The position numbers and the translations under genes were made by a program. Under the pieces are notes generated by a model, which ran no database searches, had not been told where the DNA came from, and saw only the letters and a program-made list of their open reading frames with translations. This document shows, piece after piece, positions 35,043 through 46,366 of a DNA stretch of 64,000 nucleotides (positions within the stretch are counted from its first letter, which is position 1; every line of letters begins with the position of its first letter). This DNA is from Stenocarpella maydis. Its lineage: Eukaryota; Ascomycota; Sordariomycetes; Diaporthales; Diaporthaceae. The stretch lies in NCBI GenBank assembly GCA_002270565.1, contig NQMI01000064.1:125404-189403 (forward strand), in the 5' to 3' direction.

Positions 35043-35457
35043 GTGAGCATCGACAGTGACAGAAACCCAAGCCGGGCCAGACTGATAAATATACCCTCAT
35101 GGCCTCAGCGGAAACTTCTCTTTTGAACACGGCCTGCGCCCTGGCAAAAAGGTGTGCCTGTGCCTGTGCCTGTGCCTGGTGTGGGGCGTCGTGGTCATCA
35201 AGTTCCCCGGGGCTCTGATTGGCCCGTGGCCGTGTAAGGTGGCCCTGCTAGTGCACTGCAGCAGCACCCGGGCAGAGGACTTGTCAAGGTGCAGTTATAA
35301 TTCGCCCGTCTATCTGCCTGTCAGCCCGCACCCTCAGACTAGTATTGATCACTAAGTAATGGTGGATAGTGCCCGGCAGCCCTGTGTGTGGGTGACACAA
35401 GTCAAGGCACCGATGCACTACTCATCTCCTGGATCGAGGAGGCCTGTCACTCTCAGG
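34941..35457. other. Intergenic region upstream of the CCC1-like gene, with GT and TGTGCC repeats
   Basis: It contains a (GT)16 microsatellite at 35009-35040 and four TGTGCC units near 35154-35178. No gene is seen. Confidence 0.6.
35009..35040 (+). repeat. (GT)16 microsatellite
   Basis: An uninterrupted GT run about 70 bp upstream of the CCC1-like start codon, in the likely promoter or 5' leader. Confidence 0.97.
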
Positions 35458-37212
35458 CTATACAATCCCATCCACCATGGCCTGTTGCCACCAGACACAC
35501 CTCTCGTTCGCCATATCGTCCGTCCCAGGAACAACGCCCTCGGCCGTGATCCGGACCACAGACGCATCCTGCCCATAGACGGGGAAGTCGGGCGCCGTGG
35601 ATGCCGGGTTGTCCGCAGGCACACCCGTGGCCGCGAAGCCGACGATGTAGTCTTGCAAGGCGCCCGCCAGCGCGGCATCGACCGCCACGCCGTCGTCCAG
35701 AGTGCTGGTGTCGCCGTTGAAAAAGGTGTATGGGACATCCTCGGCGTGGTATCCAGGAGGGACGGCGAAGATGTAGTTGTGCGTGTTGTTCCGCAGCGCG
35801 AGGGCGAGGTAGCGCGTCGAGCAGCTGAAGTCGGCGTCGCTGACGAGCTGCACGCCGCGCAGGAAGGGGCTCTGGTAGTCCGAGGCCGGGTACAGCGTGT
35901 CGAGGACGTACGTCAGGTTCGCGATCTCGGGGAAGCTGGCCGTGAGCGCCTCGACCAGCTCCGCCTCGCTGGCGATGGTGGGCGGCACGAAGGGGGCGGC
36001 CTCGAATGAGTTGTGTGCCGCCATGACGTTGACGTCTGCGTGGAACCTGCCCTGGGCGAGGAGCACCTGCGGGAGGGCGGGCACGTAGGTTCCGTCCGGC
36101 GCTGGGCCGTATGTGAACTGGCCGTATGGCGCTGCCTTGACGGCGCCGAAGTTGATGGCCTTCAGCGTCCCGGAGTCCAGGCCTGCGAGCTCGGATGCGT
36201 TCGTGATGGCTTTTCCGGTAACGTTTGCCGCCTCGGCCAGTGTAGCCTCGTAGGCGGCTGCTGGCCTGAGGTTGAACTGGAAGGCCGGGGACTGGATGAT
36301 GCCCTGAGCAAAGGGGATCGGGCCCTCTCCGCCATAGGCTGTAATGTGGTGAAGAATGCTGGCCGCGCCGGCGCTCTCACCGATTGTGGTGACACGAGCG
36401 GCATCTCCTCCGAAGCGCCCGATGTACTTCTGCACCCATTCCAAGGCCAGGCGTTGGTCGTGTAGGCCGAGGTTGGGAGTAATACCACCCGCCCCAAGCC
36501 ATCCAAACATGCCCAGCCGATAGTTGATCGATACAAAAATGACACCCTCGTCCCCGCTGATTCTTGAGCGCGCGATGATGCCAGCTGGGTTTCCGGTCGA
36601 GGTCTTGGATCCGGATGTGAAACCTCCACCATGTATCCACACCAGCACCGGTGCTAATCACGGTCAGTCTTGTCAGTCTATGCAACGACACGGCCCTAGC
36701 AGATAGATGTGTATACATACCTTGTGCCGTTGCGTTCCTCTCAAAGACGTTGGCAGGCACGTAAACATCAAGCACCAAACACGCCTCCGTCTGCCCTGCC
36801 TGGGAGACCAGAATCTGTTCCATCACCTCGGCCGACACGCCATTCGACTGAGCGGTAAGCTCGATAATCCACTCGGGATACGACTGGATGCAAATCACAT
36901 CCGTCGAGCCGTCGTTGACGACCGAGCTGTCCCCCTGGGGAAGGCCGACGGCGTGGAACCGCAGGTCGCCCGTAGGCTGCTCAGCGTATGGGATGTTGGA
37001 GAATATATAGTAGCCTCCAGACGACTGCCCGACAGGTCAGCTGAGGCCGTCACACATCTTGAAGGGGCATGTTTCAAGCGCACGTTTGTAGTAGCCGTAT
37101 GGATCTCATATCCCAAATCCACCGCCGGAACCTCGGTCGAGTTGCTCCGTCTGAGAGGCGATCCCAAGGCCGCCCCGGCGAGGGTGGCCAGAGTGAGCGA
37201 GCTGACCAACAT
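35458..37212 (-). CDS. Secreted type-B carboxylesterase/lipase (alpha/beta hydrolase)
   Basis: A carboxylesterase of the cholinesterase/lipase type-B family, which hydrolyses carboxylic esters with a Ser-Glu/Asp-His triad. Exons 37084-37212, 36721-37024 and 35458-36653 encode 542 residues, the usual size. The start MLVSSLTLATLAGAALG gives a clean signal peptide; an in-frame ATG at 37278 would add an Arg-rich leader and is less likely. The family landmarks are YYIFSNIPYAEQPTGDLRF, the EACLVLDVYVP strand, the oxyanion-hole HGGG at about 152-155, and the nucleophile elbow GESAG with Ser at 238. Potential N-glycosylation sites (NSTE, NATA, NLTY, NNTH) fit secretion. Intron 2 has a GTATGT donor and a CTGAC branch site. 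The natural substrate cannot be predicted. Confidence 0.92.
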
Positions 37213-38405
37213 GGCAAGCCAGGGGAGAGGATGATGAAGACTCGAGAGGGATGGAGACCGGCGACGACGTCTTCGCAAGCCCCGAGGACTGAGGTCGCGG
37301 CAGACACAGCCTCTACCAGAGGGTCCATTACACTAATATATACGTCACACCGGGGGTGGGTTTTCCTACAGTCTCCTCCCCATCAGGATGCCTCGGTCTC
37401 CACACTCATTTCGATTAACCTTGATTCCTTTCCGAGTCCGAGGGTCTGCTCGGTGTACACTAGTGTGGTACACTACATTGCCCTGCGATTTTCTGGCTTA
37501 GGTTACGCATAATTCCCCGGGATATTGTAGACCCCGAGACAGAGAAGAATAGTACGCGTCGCTGTCGCAACATCGGCGGACCTGCCTTTTGTAGTCGACC
37601 GTTGTGGGCCCGATCCACAGGGGGTCATCGGTGTTAGACTCCGATCTGGTAGGCAAATCGCCTGCGGGAGATCGGCCGGACAGCCCGGGTGGGCAAGCTG
37701 CAGACTGCATTGCAAAACGCTAGGGGGACAATCCTCGGAAAGGGTTCTCCCTGCGCTCGTGCAGAAAATAGACACTTATCCAAGACCAATTTTGTCGCCA
37801 GCAAAGTCCAAGTGCCAGAGGCCTTCGTTCGTCCTCGAGGTACATTTTTATAAACGAGAGGCCAGATTCCTCTTCAGTCGTATGACTGTTTGCCGGTGTT
37901 GGCCTTGGCGTACTCGTCTTGACCGTCTATGCGCGGCTTAAGGTCGGTCTGGACTAGCCTCATCATGAGGTTGTCACTGTTTTCTTAGTGGTACTACTAT
38001 GTTTTAAAAAATTATTATTATCGGCATTATACTTCTTATTTAACGCTGGGGTTTTAAGCGTTTATAACTGTATGAAGGGATCGTTACAGGTCCTTTTTTA
38101 TTTTTTTGTTTAAGGGGATCGTCACCGGATTAAAACGAAACCAGCTAACTGGATCGAGCTGACCATGCTGAGAGCATCGAGGTGCGGTTTGCAAGGCCCT
38201 TTCAAGCATGCCTAAGCGCCCGATGTCCGGCGTCTTTTCTGCTCCTGACGCCCTCCTAAGTGACTATCTCGACGTCTTGAGGGGACAGGAACAGGGCCAG
38301 AAATCGGCGTCCTGATGTTGCACATACCCTAGTAGGCTATGTTCGTCATCCTCAATTTTGTCGGTAGCGAGCTCAGTTCCCGACGTGCTCGATGGCTCAG
38401 TCTTT
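37213..38405. other. Intergenic region with AT-rich islet
   Basis: The left end is the esterase promoter. At about 37985-38115 the sequence turns AT-rich (ttttaaaaaattattattat and a later T-run), possibly a decayed repeat. No gene is recognised. Confidence 0.5.
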
Positions 38406-40811
38406 TCAAGCAGGCCGGGCCCCTCTAGGCTGTGGTCTCCCAGGCTTGTCTCTCATCGCGTCCTGTCTATCCACGTACATCGCCTTGGCATTAAAACTTT
38501 CCTCGTTCGGCAGGTTCGCCAGTAAATTGTAGAAGTCAATAGAGCACCACGAGCGCGTGACGTAGTCATATATCGCCTTGTCGATCGCGCGGTGGAGCGC
38601 CCCGCGCGCCTCGAAGAGCGTGTCTCGGGCTTGCTCATTGGAGACGCCCTCAACCTCTGACTTGACCAGAACCGGAAGCCAATTATTGACGAGTACGTGA
38701 ACAGCGCCTGCAACACGAGACTCGTTGCCTCCGGGAATGCCCAAGTCTCCGCCCAAGAGAACAGCTTCCCAGGTGGAGACAGGGGTGCAATAACGAGCGC
38801 TGAGGCCATTACCTTCCGGCCCGTTAGTCAACCCAGTGACAACCATCATGGGCCCGGCTCTCAGGGTCTTGTAGAGTTGCTTCTGAGGCATATGAGCTTT
38901 GAGGGGCGAGTCTATACACACTTCCTGTGACATGATGCTCAGCGGCGGTGGTTGCCCGGGGGCTAAAGCGCCGTGCCCGATTTGTGCAATGTTCTCGGGG
39001 AAGCCTAGTACTAGAAGAGGGCGCAGCATGCTCTTTTTGTGTGTGGTACGACTCAGCTCGCCGCCATAGGGTTCTGCTCGTATCTTAAGCCCACTCATGG
39101 GCACTTCGATGTAAGATGTGTCCTGCTGAAAGCTCGCAAGACCAGCCGTGATCATAGAGCGTTCGATTTCTCGGGCAGCGGCGTTGACAGAGGCTATTGC
39201 GCCTGGATCGAAATGATCGAAGCGTTTTGCAACAGCTGCCCTCTCTGCGGACGATATCTCCACGGGCCCAGTGAAGGCGTTGGATAAAGCCTGGTACTCC
39301 TCGTGATCGCTCATTGGAACATTCCCGCCGTTTGCGACATCTCCCTTGACTTGACTTTGTGCGTCCCGTTGAAGTTGAGAAGGCTGCTCTCCACCGTGCT
39401 CGATCTTGGGAAGGCGGCTTTGCTTCTTTGCGAGCCACCTCTCGTCACGGAGTCGCTGGAACATCAAAAGAATACCGGCATGGTCCCCTTCCATTACGTT
39501 CCTGTTGGCAGGGTAATGATAGCCGTCATCCCTTTGACCGTGACTGACTGTTTGACGATAGACAGCATGATCCTCAACGGCAGCGAGGATGACGGCATGC
39601 TCCAGGCACCTGATACTGGCACCTAAGACCAGCATTTTGGCTCTGGCGGGCGGGAATGGCAAGGCCGCAAGCCATGTTTGGATGTCGGGGATGTCACGAT
39701 GGGGCGCACCCTCGGATCGTCCTTCTTGGACATCGACGGTGTTTTGCTCAGAGCCTTCTTTTGGGGCCTTGTGGGGAAAGCCACGTTGTCTCCCGCCAAC
39801 AATCTGTCCTGGGGTCGTATCTAGATAGTCGGTGGCTGCGGCGATCAAATGTCGCAGCTTATCCAAGCGCGCGCGATCAAGCACAACCTTGGCCTGGAAG
39901 GGGTTTTCGGTGCTCTTGGGCCACAGATCCGGATGGCCATTGATGATTGCAAGGGCCAGACTCAAGGTCTGGATTTCCCTGGCGGATTCCTCTACGGCCA
40001 AGGTGACAGGCCGTCCGATTTGGGTGGCCCCTGCAGAGGTGCGGGCCTCAAAAGCACCCGAACCCAGCTGCGTGATGGTTCTCTTGAGGGGCCCTCGTGA
40101 GGCGTGGACGAATTGCCAGTAACTTTGTACTATGTTTTGTGCGGCTGTAGGCGAGAGCTGGATTTTGGTGCAGGACGTCAGTTTAGCACGAACGCCAGGA
40201 CTACTCAGCGCGAGATCAAATTCTATAGCAGCAGCAACCTCGGCCAAGAGGATATCCGCACCGCGACCCTTTACGTCAATGCCCACCTCAGGGAGAGATA
40301 TGGACACAGTCCAGGGCGGTTCATGGCCAGCAGGAGTAGAAGCAGGTGGCTCAGCAGTGACCCGGGGTAGAAGACCACGCGGTACAAGGCGTTGGCAGAG
40401 ACTCAGTAAAAGGTGCTTGGGGTTGCCGGCGGAAGCATCTCGGCGAGTGAGCTCCGCTCGAGAGGCTTTTGGCGATTCTCCGCGGGGGTGCGGGACAAAG
40501 TGGTCAGGCCGCGGAATAGGATGGAGAGCCCTGTCGATTTCCGGCGTCTGTGCTGCCGGTAAAGATGGAGCCTGGCGGCATGTGCTGTTGTTGCGGGAGG
40601 CTGCAAGGACTGCAAGGATGGGCGCGAGGCGAGAACCAGACGGCCTGCGCAGAGCCTTGTACCTGAAGCCTCGAGGCGAGCATGCGGTCGATCGAGAGGA
40701 TGTAGGGCACCAATGCGGAGGCGAGGACAAGAGGCAGATAGCGGTGGATGTGAGAGGAGGACCACTGGGGGGGGTGAGAGCAGCTCTCATGCGCATGGCC
40801 GTCGCCCACAT
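38406..40811 (-). CDS. dsRBD/HA2/OB-fold protein resembling a DExH RNA helicase without its ATPase core
   Basis: A single frame of 801 residues. Residues about 128-200 look like a double-stranded RNA-binding domain (NPKHLLLSLCQRL, then WTVSISLPEVGIDVKGRG and an AEVAAAIEFDL helix). Residues about 220-300 look like a second, divergent one (AQNIVQSYWQFV, a FEAR strand, ESAREIQTLSLALAI). Residues about 375-560 match the winged-helix/ratchet HA2 region after the motor of DHX9/DHX36-like helicases (WLAALPFPPARAKMLVLGASIRCLEHAVILAA). Residues about 595-745 match the OB-fold and tail. Between these I find no Walker A GxGKT, no DExH box and no QRxGRxGR motif; only about 75 residues link the dsRBD part to HA2. 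The first 80 residues are Arg/Ser/Ala-rich and may be a mitochondrial presequence, but the 5' structure is uncertain: another frame starting at MLASRLQ also looks presequence-like. Function unknown; a non-catalytic RNA-binding role is my inference. Confidence 0.68.
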   Translation of the reverse strand: MWATAMRMRAALTPPSGPPLTSTAICLLSSPPHWCPTSSRSTACSPRGFRYKALRRPSGSRLAPILAVLAASRNNSTCRQAPSLPAAQTPEIDRALHPIPRPDHFVPHPRGESPKASRAELTRRDASAGNPKHLLLSLCQRLVPRGLLPRVTAEPPASTPAGHEPPWTVSISLPEVGIDVKGRGADILLAEVAAAIEFDLALSSPGVRAKLTSCTKIQLSPTAAQNIVQSYWQFVHASRGPLKRTITQLGSGAFEARTSAGATQIGRPVTLAVEESAREIQTLSLALAIINGHPDLWPKSTENPFQAKVVLDRARLDKLRHLIAAATDYLDTTPGQIVGGRQRGFPHKAPKEGSEQNTVDVQEGRSEGAPHRDIPDIQTWLAALPFPPARAKMLVLGASIRCLEHAVILAAVEDHAVYRQTVSHGQRDDGYHYPANRNVMEGDHAGILLMFQRLRDERWLAKKQSRLPKIEHGGEQPSQLQRDAQSQVKGDVANGGNVPMSDHEEYQALSNAFTGPVEISSAERAAVAKRFDHFDPGAIASVNAAAREIERSMITAGLASFQQDTSYIEVPMSGLKIRAEPYGGELSRTTHKKSMLRPLLVLGFPENIAQIGHGALAPGQPPPLSIMSQEVCIDSPLKAHMPQKQLYKTLRAGPMMVVTGLTNGPEGNGLSARYCTPVSTWEAVLLGGDLGIPGGNESRVAGAVHVLVNNWLPVLVKSEVEGVSNEQARDTLFEARGALHRAIDKAIYDYVTRSWCSIDFYNLLANLPNEESFNAKAMYVDRQDAMRDKPGRPQPRGARPA

Positions 40812-41304
40812 TCATGCTCCGCTGGAGCCCTTGAGCCCGCGTGGTCCTGCAGGGAAGATACATATCAGCATGCATATCCAGAATGGACAGGGAGATGGCG
40901 TTACCGGTTGTTGTTTGTGTGCGCGTGTGTGTGGTGGAAGCTTATTACTTGGGACAGTGCTTGAGCTGTGCCGAGTGAGCGGCACAAGGTCTGCAGCTGT
41001 GTGTACTTGGGTACAAGATAGCACAGGTCCCCCGTACACTGTGCCAGTGTACATAGATACCCTGGCCCCCGGGCCCTGGGTCGCGCAATGATCCCTGCCC
41101 TGCCGAGGACCATCGCGCGGGGCCAATCAGCCCACTGGCAAAGGATGTCGTTGATGACCTTATTGCCCACTAGAAGACTACCAGTTTGACGGCTCCTCCG
41201 TCCCCTCAGCACATCAGCATCTCGCGTTGCCTGCCCAATGGGTCTGTTCTCGGGAGAGACGCCATATCTATCGCCTCTAAACTCGGATCTCTGAGCCGGC
41301 GGCC
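40812..41304. other. Divergent promoter region between the helicase-like gene and COX15
   Basis: About 490 bp with a short GTGTGCGCGTGTGTG repeat near 40915-40931. If both products are mitochondrial, they would share this promoter region, but that is inference. No other gene seen. Confidence 0.5.
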
Positions 41305-42970
41305 ATGGCACATCTCCAGCCAGCGCCCATCCGCCGTGCCGCCCTGCGCGCGCTGGCCAACCACCAGCTATCGCGACTGTCCTCGCCGCCCTCCTTCTTG
41401 GCCTCGACTTCTGCCTCGCCCCTTGTCTGCCGCCAGCGTCTCAAGACCACCGCGCAGAGAGCTCTTCCACCCCCATCCTTGCTCTCCTCTCTGGCCCGGT
41501 CCCGGACCACCCCACAGCTCCAGCCGCCGACCTCTTCCTCGGTACGGCATCTCAACACCACCGCCACCAACAGGAGCTCCAGCTCCCCAGCCGCGACGAT
41601 CCAATGTCCTGCCGGGCCAGACGCCCGGTCCAATGACAAGTCCAATGACAAGTCCAACGACAAGTCCAATGACAAGTCCAACGACAAGTCCAATGACAAG
41701 TCCAAGTCAAGGAGCACCTCCTTCCCCGGTACCACCTCCAGGTCTGTTGCCTACTGGCTGCTGGGTAGTGCCGCCAGCGTCTTCGGCATCGTCGTCTTTG
41801 GTGGCCTGACCCGGCTGACAGAGTCTGGGTATGCCCCCTCGTCCACCTCTGCGCGACACCGCATCGCAGCCATGCTGATACCTCCCCCGCAGCCTGAGCA
41901 TAACTGAATGGCGCCCTGTCACCGGATCACTCCCTCCCATGTCCCCCGAGGACTGGGAGTCCGAGTTCGCAAAATACCGCGCCTCGCCCGAGTACATCAA
42001 GCTGAACCCGCACATGAACCTTGACGAGTTCAAGAAGATTTACTTCATGGAGTGGGCGCACCGCGTCTGGGGCCGCGTCGTTGGCATGACCTTTGTCCTC
42101 CCCACAATCTACTTCATCGCCCGCAGGAGGGTCACCAAGCCCATGGCCTGGAACCTCGTCGGCATCTCGGGCCTGATCGGCTTCCAGGGCTTCATCGGCT
42201 GGTGGATGGTAGCCTCGGGTCTCAAGGACGACCTGTTCGCCCCCGGCGCCCACCCCCGCGTCTCTCAGTACCGCCTCACCACCCACTTGTCCACCGCCTT
42301 CGTCTGCTACTCCTGGATGCTCCTCGCCGGCCTCTCCATCCTGCGCACCCACCGCCTGCTCGCCGATCCCGCCTCTGCCTCCAGGCTCTCCAAGGCGCTC
42401 TCCAGCCCGGCCCTCGCACCCTTCAAGCGCTACACCGCGGCCCTGACCGCCCTGGTCTTCCTGACCGCCATGTCCGGCGGGCTCGTCGCCGGCCTGGACG
42501 CCGGCCTCATCTACAACGAGTTTCCCATGATGGGCACCGGCATCACCCCACCTCGCTCCGAGCTGTGGGACGGCTTCTACTCGCGCAGGGAGGACGGCTC
42601 CGACCTGTGGTGGCGCAACATGCTCGAGAACCCCAGCCTGGTCCAGCTTGACCACCGCATGCTGGCCATGACCGTCTGCGCCTCGGTCCTCGCCCTATTT
42701 GCCTACAGCCGCACCCGTAGCGTCAAGGCCGCCCTGCCCGCCGACGCCCGCAAGGCCACCATGGGCGTGCTGCACCTCATGCTCATGCAGGTCACCCTCG
42801 GCATCTCCACCCTCATCTATATCGTGCCCACCCACCTGGCCGCCACCCACCAGGCCGGCGCCCTGGCCCTGCTCACCGGCGTCTTGGTCTTGGGAAGCAG
42901 GCTGAGGATCCCGAGGGGAACGATGAGGCTGGTCGAGAGGCAGCTCAAGACGTTACAGCAGAAGAAGTAG
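41305..42970 (+). CDS. COX15: Heme A synthase COX15, mitochondrial
   Basis: Cox15 oxidises the C8 methyl of heme O to make heme A for cytochrome c oxidase, in the inner mitochondrial membrane. Exons 41305-41828 and 41893-42970 encode 533 residues. The N-terminal 90 residues are an Arg/Ser/Ala-rich presequence. A hydrophilic insert with six SNDK repeats follows, before the first membrane helix (YWLLGSAASVFGIVVFGGLTRLTESG). Intron 1 splits the glycine of ESGLSITEWRP, a core family signature. Further landmarks are YFMEWAHRVWGRVVG with its heme-ligand His, the HLSTAF region, GLDAGLIYNEFPMMG, the QLDHRMLAM helix and a final THQAGALALL helix. The eight-helix layout is as expected. The presequence repeats are unusual; the conserved part is intact. 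Confidence 0.97.
41629..41700 (+). repeat. 12-bp coding minisatellite (six SNDK units) in COX15
   Basis: Six in-frame copies of tccaaYgacaag, differing only by synonymous C/T at one site, followed by a partial copy. They encode Ser-Asn-Asp-Lys repeats between presequence and first membrane helix. Confidence 0.97.
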
Positions 42971-43448
42971 GTGACGGGTTCGGTAGGCATCTAAGCATAT
43001 GTTTTTTTTTCTTGGCCAGATTCATGACCCCTACAGGAATAGACAGGTAGACGGATGGGATAGTAGTCTCCTGGCATACGTCGGCGCTGTCCCCTCCAAA
43101 CTAGCAATATGTATTGTATGAAGAATGCATCCCATCTCTACTCCTCCCGGGGCCAGAAGGCGCAGCAGCTCAAATGATTATCAGATTATGTTGCAGTGAT
43201 TACTGATGGGAACAATGGCTGGCCAGATTACAAGGTTTGGGCAGCGGTCTCGGCCTACATCAACTCTATTTGTGGCTGTTTACGGGTTTCAGGAAGGGAT
43301 TTTCTGGGCTTGCGCGGTTCATGTATGATTTTATCTCCCGTCTCTCTGAGAGGGAGAACTTTTAAGACTCAAGGCCATGCGCTTGTACGTGGCTGAAGGC
43401 ACGAACAGGATGAGAACGCCCCGTGCCATTTTTATGAACCACCTGTCT
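42971..43448. other. Intergenic region between convergent COX15 and KRS1 genes
   Basis: 3' untranslated sequence of both genes; no gene, RNA or notable repeat seen. Confidence 0.6.
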
Positions 43449-45498
43449 CTACTTGTGTGCTGCAAATAGATTAGCCAACATCCTGGCGAGTATCGACGGA
43501 AAAACACTTACGGATTCCCTCAACCGGCTTCGGCTCCACGCCAACCACCTCAGCAGCAAACTTTTCCTTTTTGGCTCCCTGCTCGTCCTTCATGAAGGGG
43601 AATGCCTGCACCTCCCTGATGGCGTAGTTGTCTGTCAAGAACATGACGAGACGGTCGATACCCAGGCCCCAGCCACCCGTAGGTGGAAGGCCGTACTCGA
43701 GCGCTGTCAAGAAGTTCTCGTCGACCAGCTGTGCCTCATCGTCGCCTTGAGCCTTCTGGTTTGCCTGCTCCTCGAATCGCATCCTCTGGTCGAAGGGGTT
43801 GTTCAACTCGGTATAAGCATTGGCAATCTCCTTCTTGCACACAAATGCTTCGAAACGTTCGCACAATCCCTTCTTTTCTCGGTGGTACTTGGCAAGCGGG
43901 GACATCAGCTCGGGGTGCTCAAGGATAAAGGTCGGGTTGATACACGTCTCCTCGATGAACTCGCCAACCAGCTTATCGAGCATGCGTGCGTTGGTCAGCG
44001 GTGGTGGGCATTCGACATTCATCTTCTTGAGGACCTTCTTGAGGAACTCGCCAGTCTCGGCCGTATGCATCTCCTCGTAGGGCGGGAACTTCTCGCCGGT
44101 GACGCGCTCCAGCTCTGGAAGCATTTCCACGCGCCGCCATGGGGCCTCCCAGTTAACATCATATGTCTCGCCATGCTGGTTGGTGAACTTGGTTTTGTAG
44201 CCGCCTGTAAGGTGCTTGACGAGGCCTGAGACGAGCTCTTCTGTAATCTGCAGGACGTCATAGACGTCGGCATAGGCCCAGTAGAACTCGACAGAAGTGA
44301 ATTCGGGGTTGTGGGTCAGGTCGATCCCTTCGTTTCGGAAGTTCTTTCCGAGCTCAAACACCTTGCCAAACTGTCCAACAATCAGCATCTTGAGGAACAG
44401 CTCAGGCGCAATGCGCATGTACATGTCCAAGTCGAGATCGTTGTGGTGAGTGACGAAGGGCAGTGCAGTGGCGCCACCAGCGATGGCGGTCATCATTGGG
44501 GTCTCGACCTCCAAGAAGCGGCGGTCATTGAAGAAGTCTCGAATGTACCGAACGATCCTGGAGCGTGTCCACATGGTCTGTCGGGAGGAGTCGTTGAAGA
44601 GCAGATCCAAGTACCGCTGACGGAAGCGTTGTTCGTGGTCCTTGAAGCCATAGTGTTGTGTGGGCAGCATGTGCAGGGAAGGGGCGAGCAGGATGACCTC
44701 TGAGGCAAAGATGGAGAGCTCGCCCTGCTTGCCCTGCTCGATGAGCTTCTTGGGCGCAGTACGGCCTGGATATCCAATGACACCAATCACGTCGCCTCTT
44801 TGCAGGTTCTCGTGCTGCTTCTCGAACGGTGTAGTACCCTCCGGGACGTTCTCGGCCTGGCACACGATCTGGATGTTGGTGCCGATTGAGACCGTATCGG
44901 CGGCGGTCTTGAGGTCGTAGAAGATGAGCTTGCCCAGAGACCTCCGGTTGTAGATCCTACCGGCGATTTGGAGCACCTTGGTGCGGTCGACATCCCCGGA
45001 CTGTGAAGCCGGCTTGGTCAGCTGCCACCCGGAGGCAAACTGAACTGGACGTGCCAAGTCTTACCTTGATGTGCTCATAGTCCTTGACGAACTGCTTGTC
45101 GTCGTAGGTGACGTGGAACTTGTGGGGATAAGGATTGGGGCTGTTTGAATCGAGAAGGGCCTTGATGGCCTTGCTTCGGTTCTCGTAGTACATTCGAGGG
45201 TCCAGTTCCTCCTCATCCTCCTTCTTCTTGGAAGCAGCCTTAGGAGGGGCAGCGGCAGCCTTCTTGGCCTTCTCGTCCTCCCTTTGGCGCTGCTTCTGCC
45301 GCCTCTTCAGCTCGGACTTGGACACCTGCACACAGTCACGCGGTCAGCTTCCGATGCACATGAGGTGTCAAGTCAAGATGGTGGAGGATGGGTAATCAGC
45401 AGCAGGCATACCTTCTCGCCGGTGACCTCGTCGAGCTGGAGGTTCTCCAGCTGCTCAGCAGGAGGAGCGGGAGCCTTGTCACTTGCTTCTCCGGCCAT
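43449..45498 (-). CDS. KRS1: Lysyl-tRNA synthetase, cytosolic (class II)
   Basis: It charges tRNA-Lys with lysine using ATP. Exons 45412-45498, 45065-45325, 43512-45000 and 43449-43459 give 615 residues (yeast Krs1 is 591). Order: a Lys/Glu-rich N-terminal extension ([21 protein letters not shown]), the OB-fold anticodon-binding domain ([22 protein letters not shown]), then the class II core with motif 1 around FLEVETPMM, motif 2 [14 protein letters not shown] and motif 3 [11 protein letters not shown]. The last exon is only 11 nt: a GTAAGT donor at 43511, a CTAAT branch site and a TTTGCAG acceptor remove 52 bases and change the tail from [15 protein letters not shown] to GIPHK. The unspliced frame also has a stop, at 43471, so retention would give a slightly longer protein. 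I prefer the spliced form. Confidence 0.95.
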
Positions 45499-46366
45499 GG
45501 TGTCGTGCTGTTGGCAGTGTTGGGATGTCAATTGTTTGCTGGCCGGTTCCTGAAGGAGGGGATGGCAAAGCCCATTTATTTGCGTGGACGCGGGGTGACT
45601 CAGTAAATTTTGTCCATGGCGACTCGCGCGAACAGGGGGCTTCGAACCGCGGGGCTTATCTTATCGCAGCCCAGCACGGCCCACAGCACACCCACCCCGC
45701 GAATGGTGGCCCGTGCAGCACTGCAGCGTCAATAACGAAGAAATAGCAGCAGCAGTTTCGAGAGGCCGGCTATCTGCTGAGCCACATACACTAATTTTGG
45801 AGTTGACGCTCACAACTAAAACCGTATATGAGACTTCTGTGCAGCGAGGACTCCCTGGTGAGCATGGCTCGTGGCCCACTGACTGCCAGTAATAAAAGTA
45901 AATAGTGAGGCAAGGGATTAGAGCACGTCCAAACCCAATCAACTACTCTTAGTTATTGGCTTCTTAAGAGCTCTGGGCTCGGGTCTACTGTCTCTGGTCT
46001 CAAATACCAGAGCTTGGGTATTCTTGCGAAAAGGGGTTCTATGTCTATTTACTTCTAAATGTATACTGCAATTTTGAGACGGGCATTGCCGAACAACTCT
46101 TGCTCTTGCGCTCCTGGAGCTGCTTCGGCAAAAAACCAAAATGCCCGACGCCAGGCAAGCTTTCATGACTATCAGGACGTCGTGCAAGCAATGTCCGTTG
46201 GCGACGCCGTCGTCGACACACTCAGGTTGTATATAGTCAATGCTTGACTGTGCGGCGTCAAGATGGGCAGCCCATCACTACCCTTCAACAACGTGAAGGA
46301 TGCGTTTCCACTGTGCTGTTCGTTAGCCGCTTGCCTCGGGAGTCTCCACGTGCCCTGCTTTACTTA
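45499..46366. other. Intergenic region between KRS1 start and the secreted NTF2-like gene
   Basis: KRS1 promoter at the left end, 3' side of the next gene at the right. Short frames on both strands show no family resemblance. Confidence 0.5.

Noticed and set aside
40403..40765. Alternative frame (MLASRLQ with a spliced continuation) as the true N-terminus of the helicase-like protein
   Set aside because: It looks like a mitochondrial presequence, but I find no intron that brings it into frame with the dsRBD region; kept only as an alternative.
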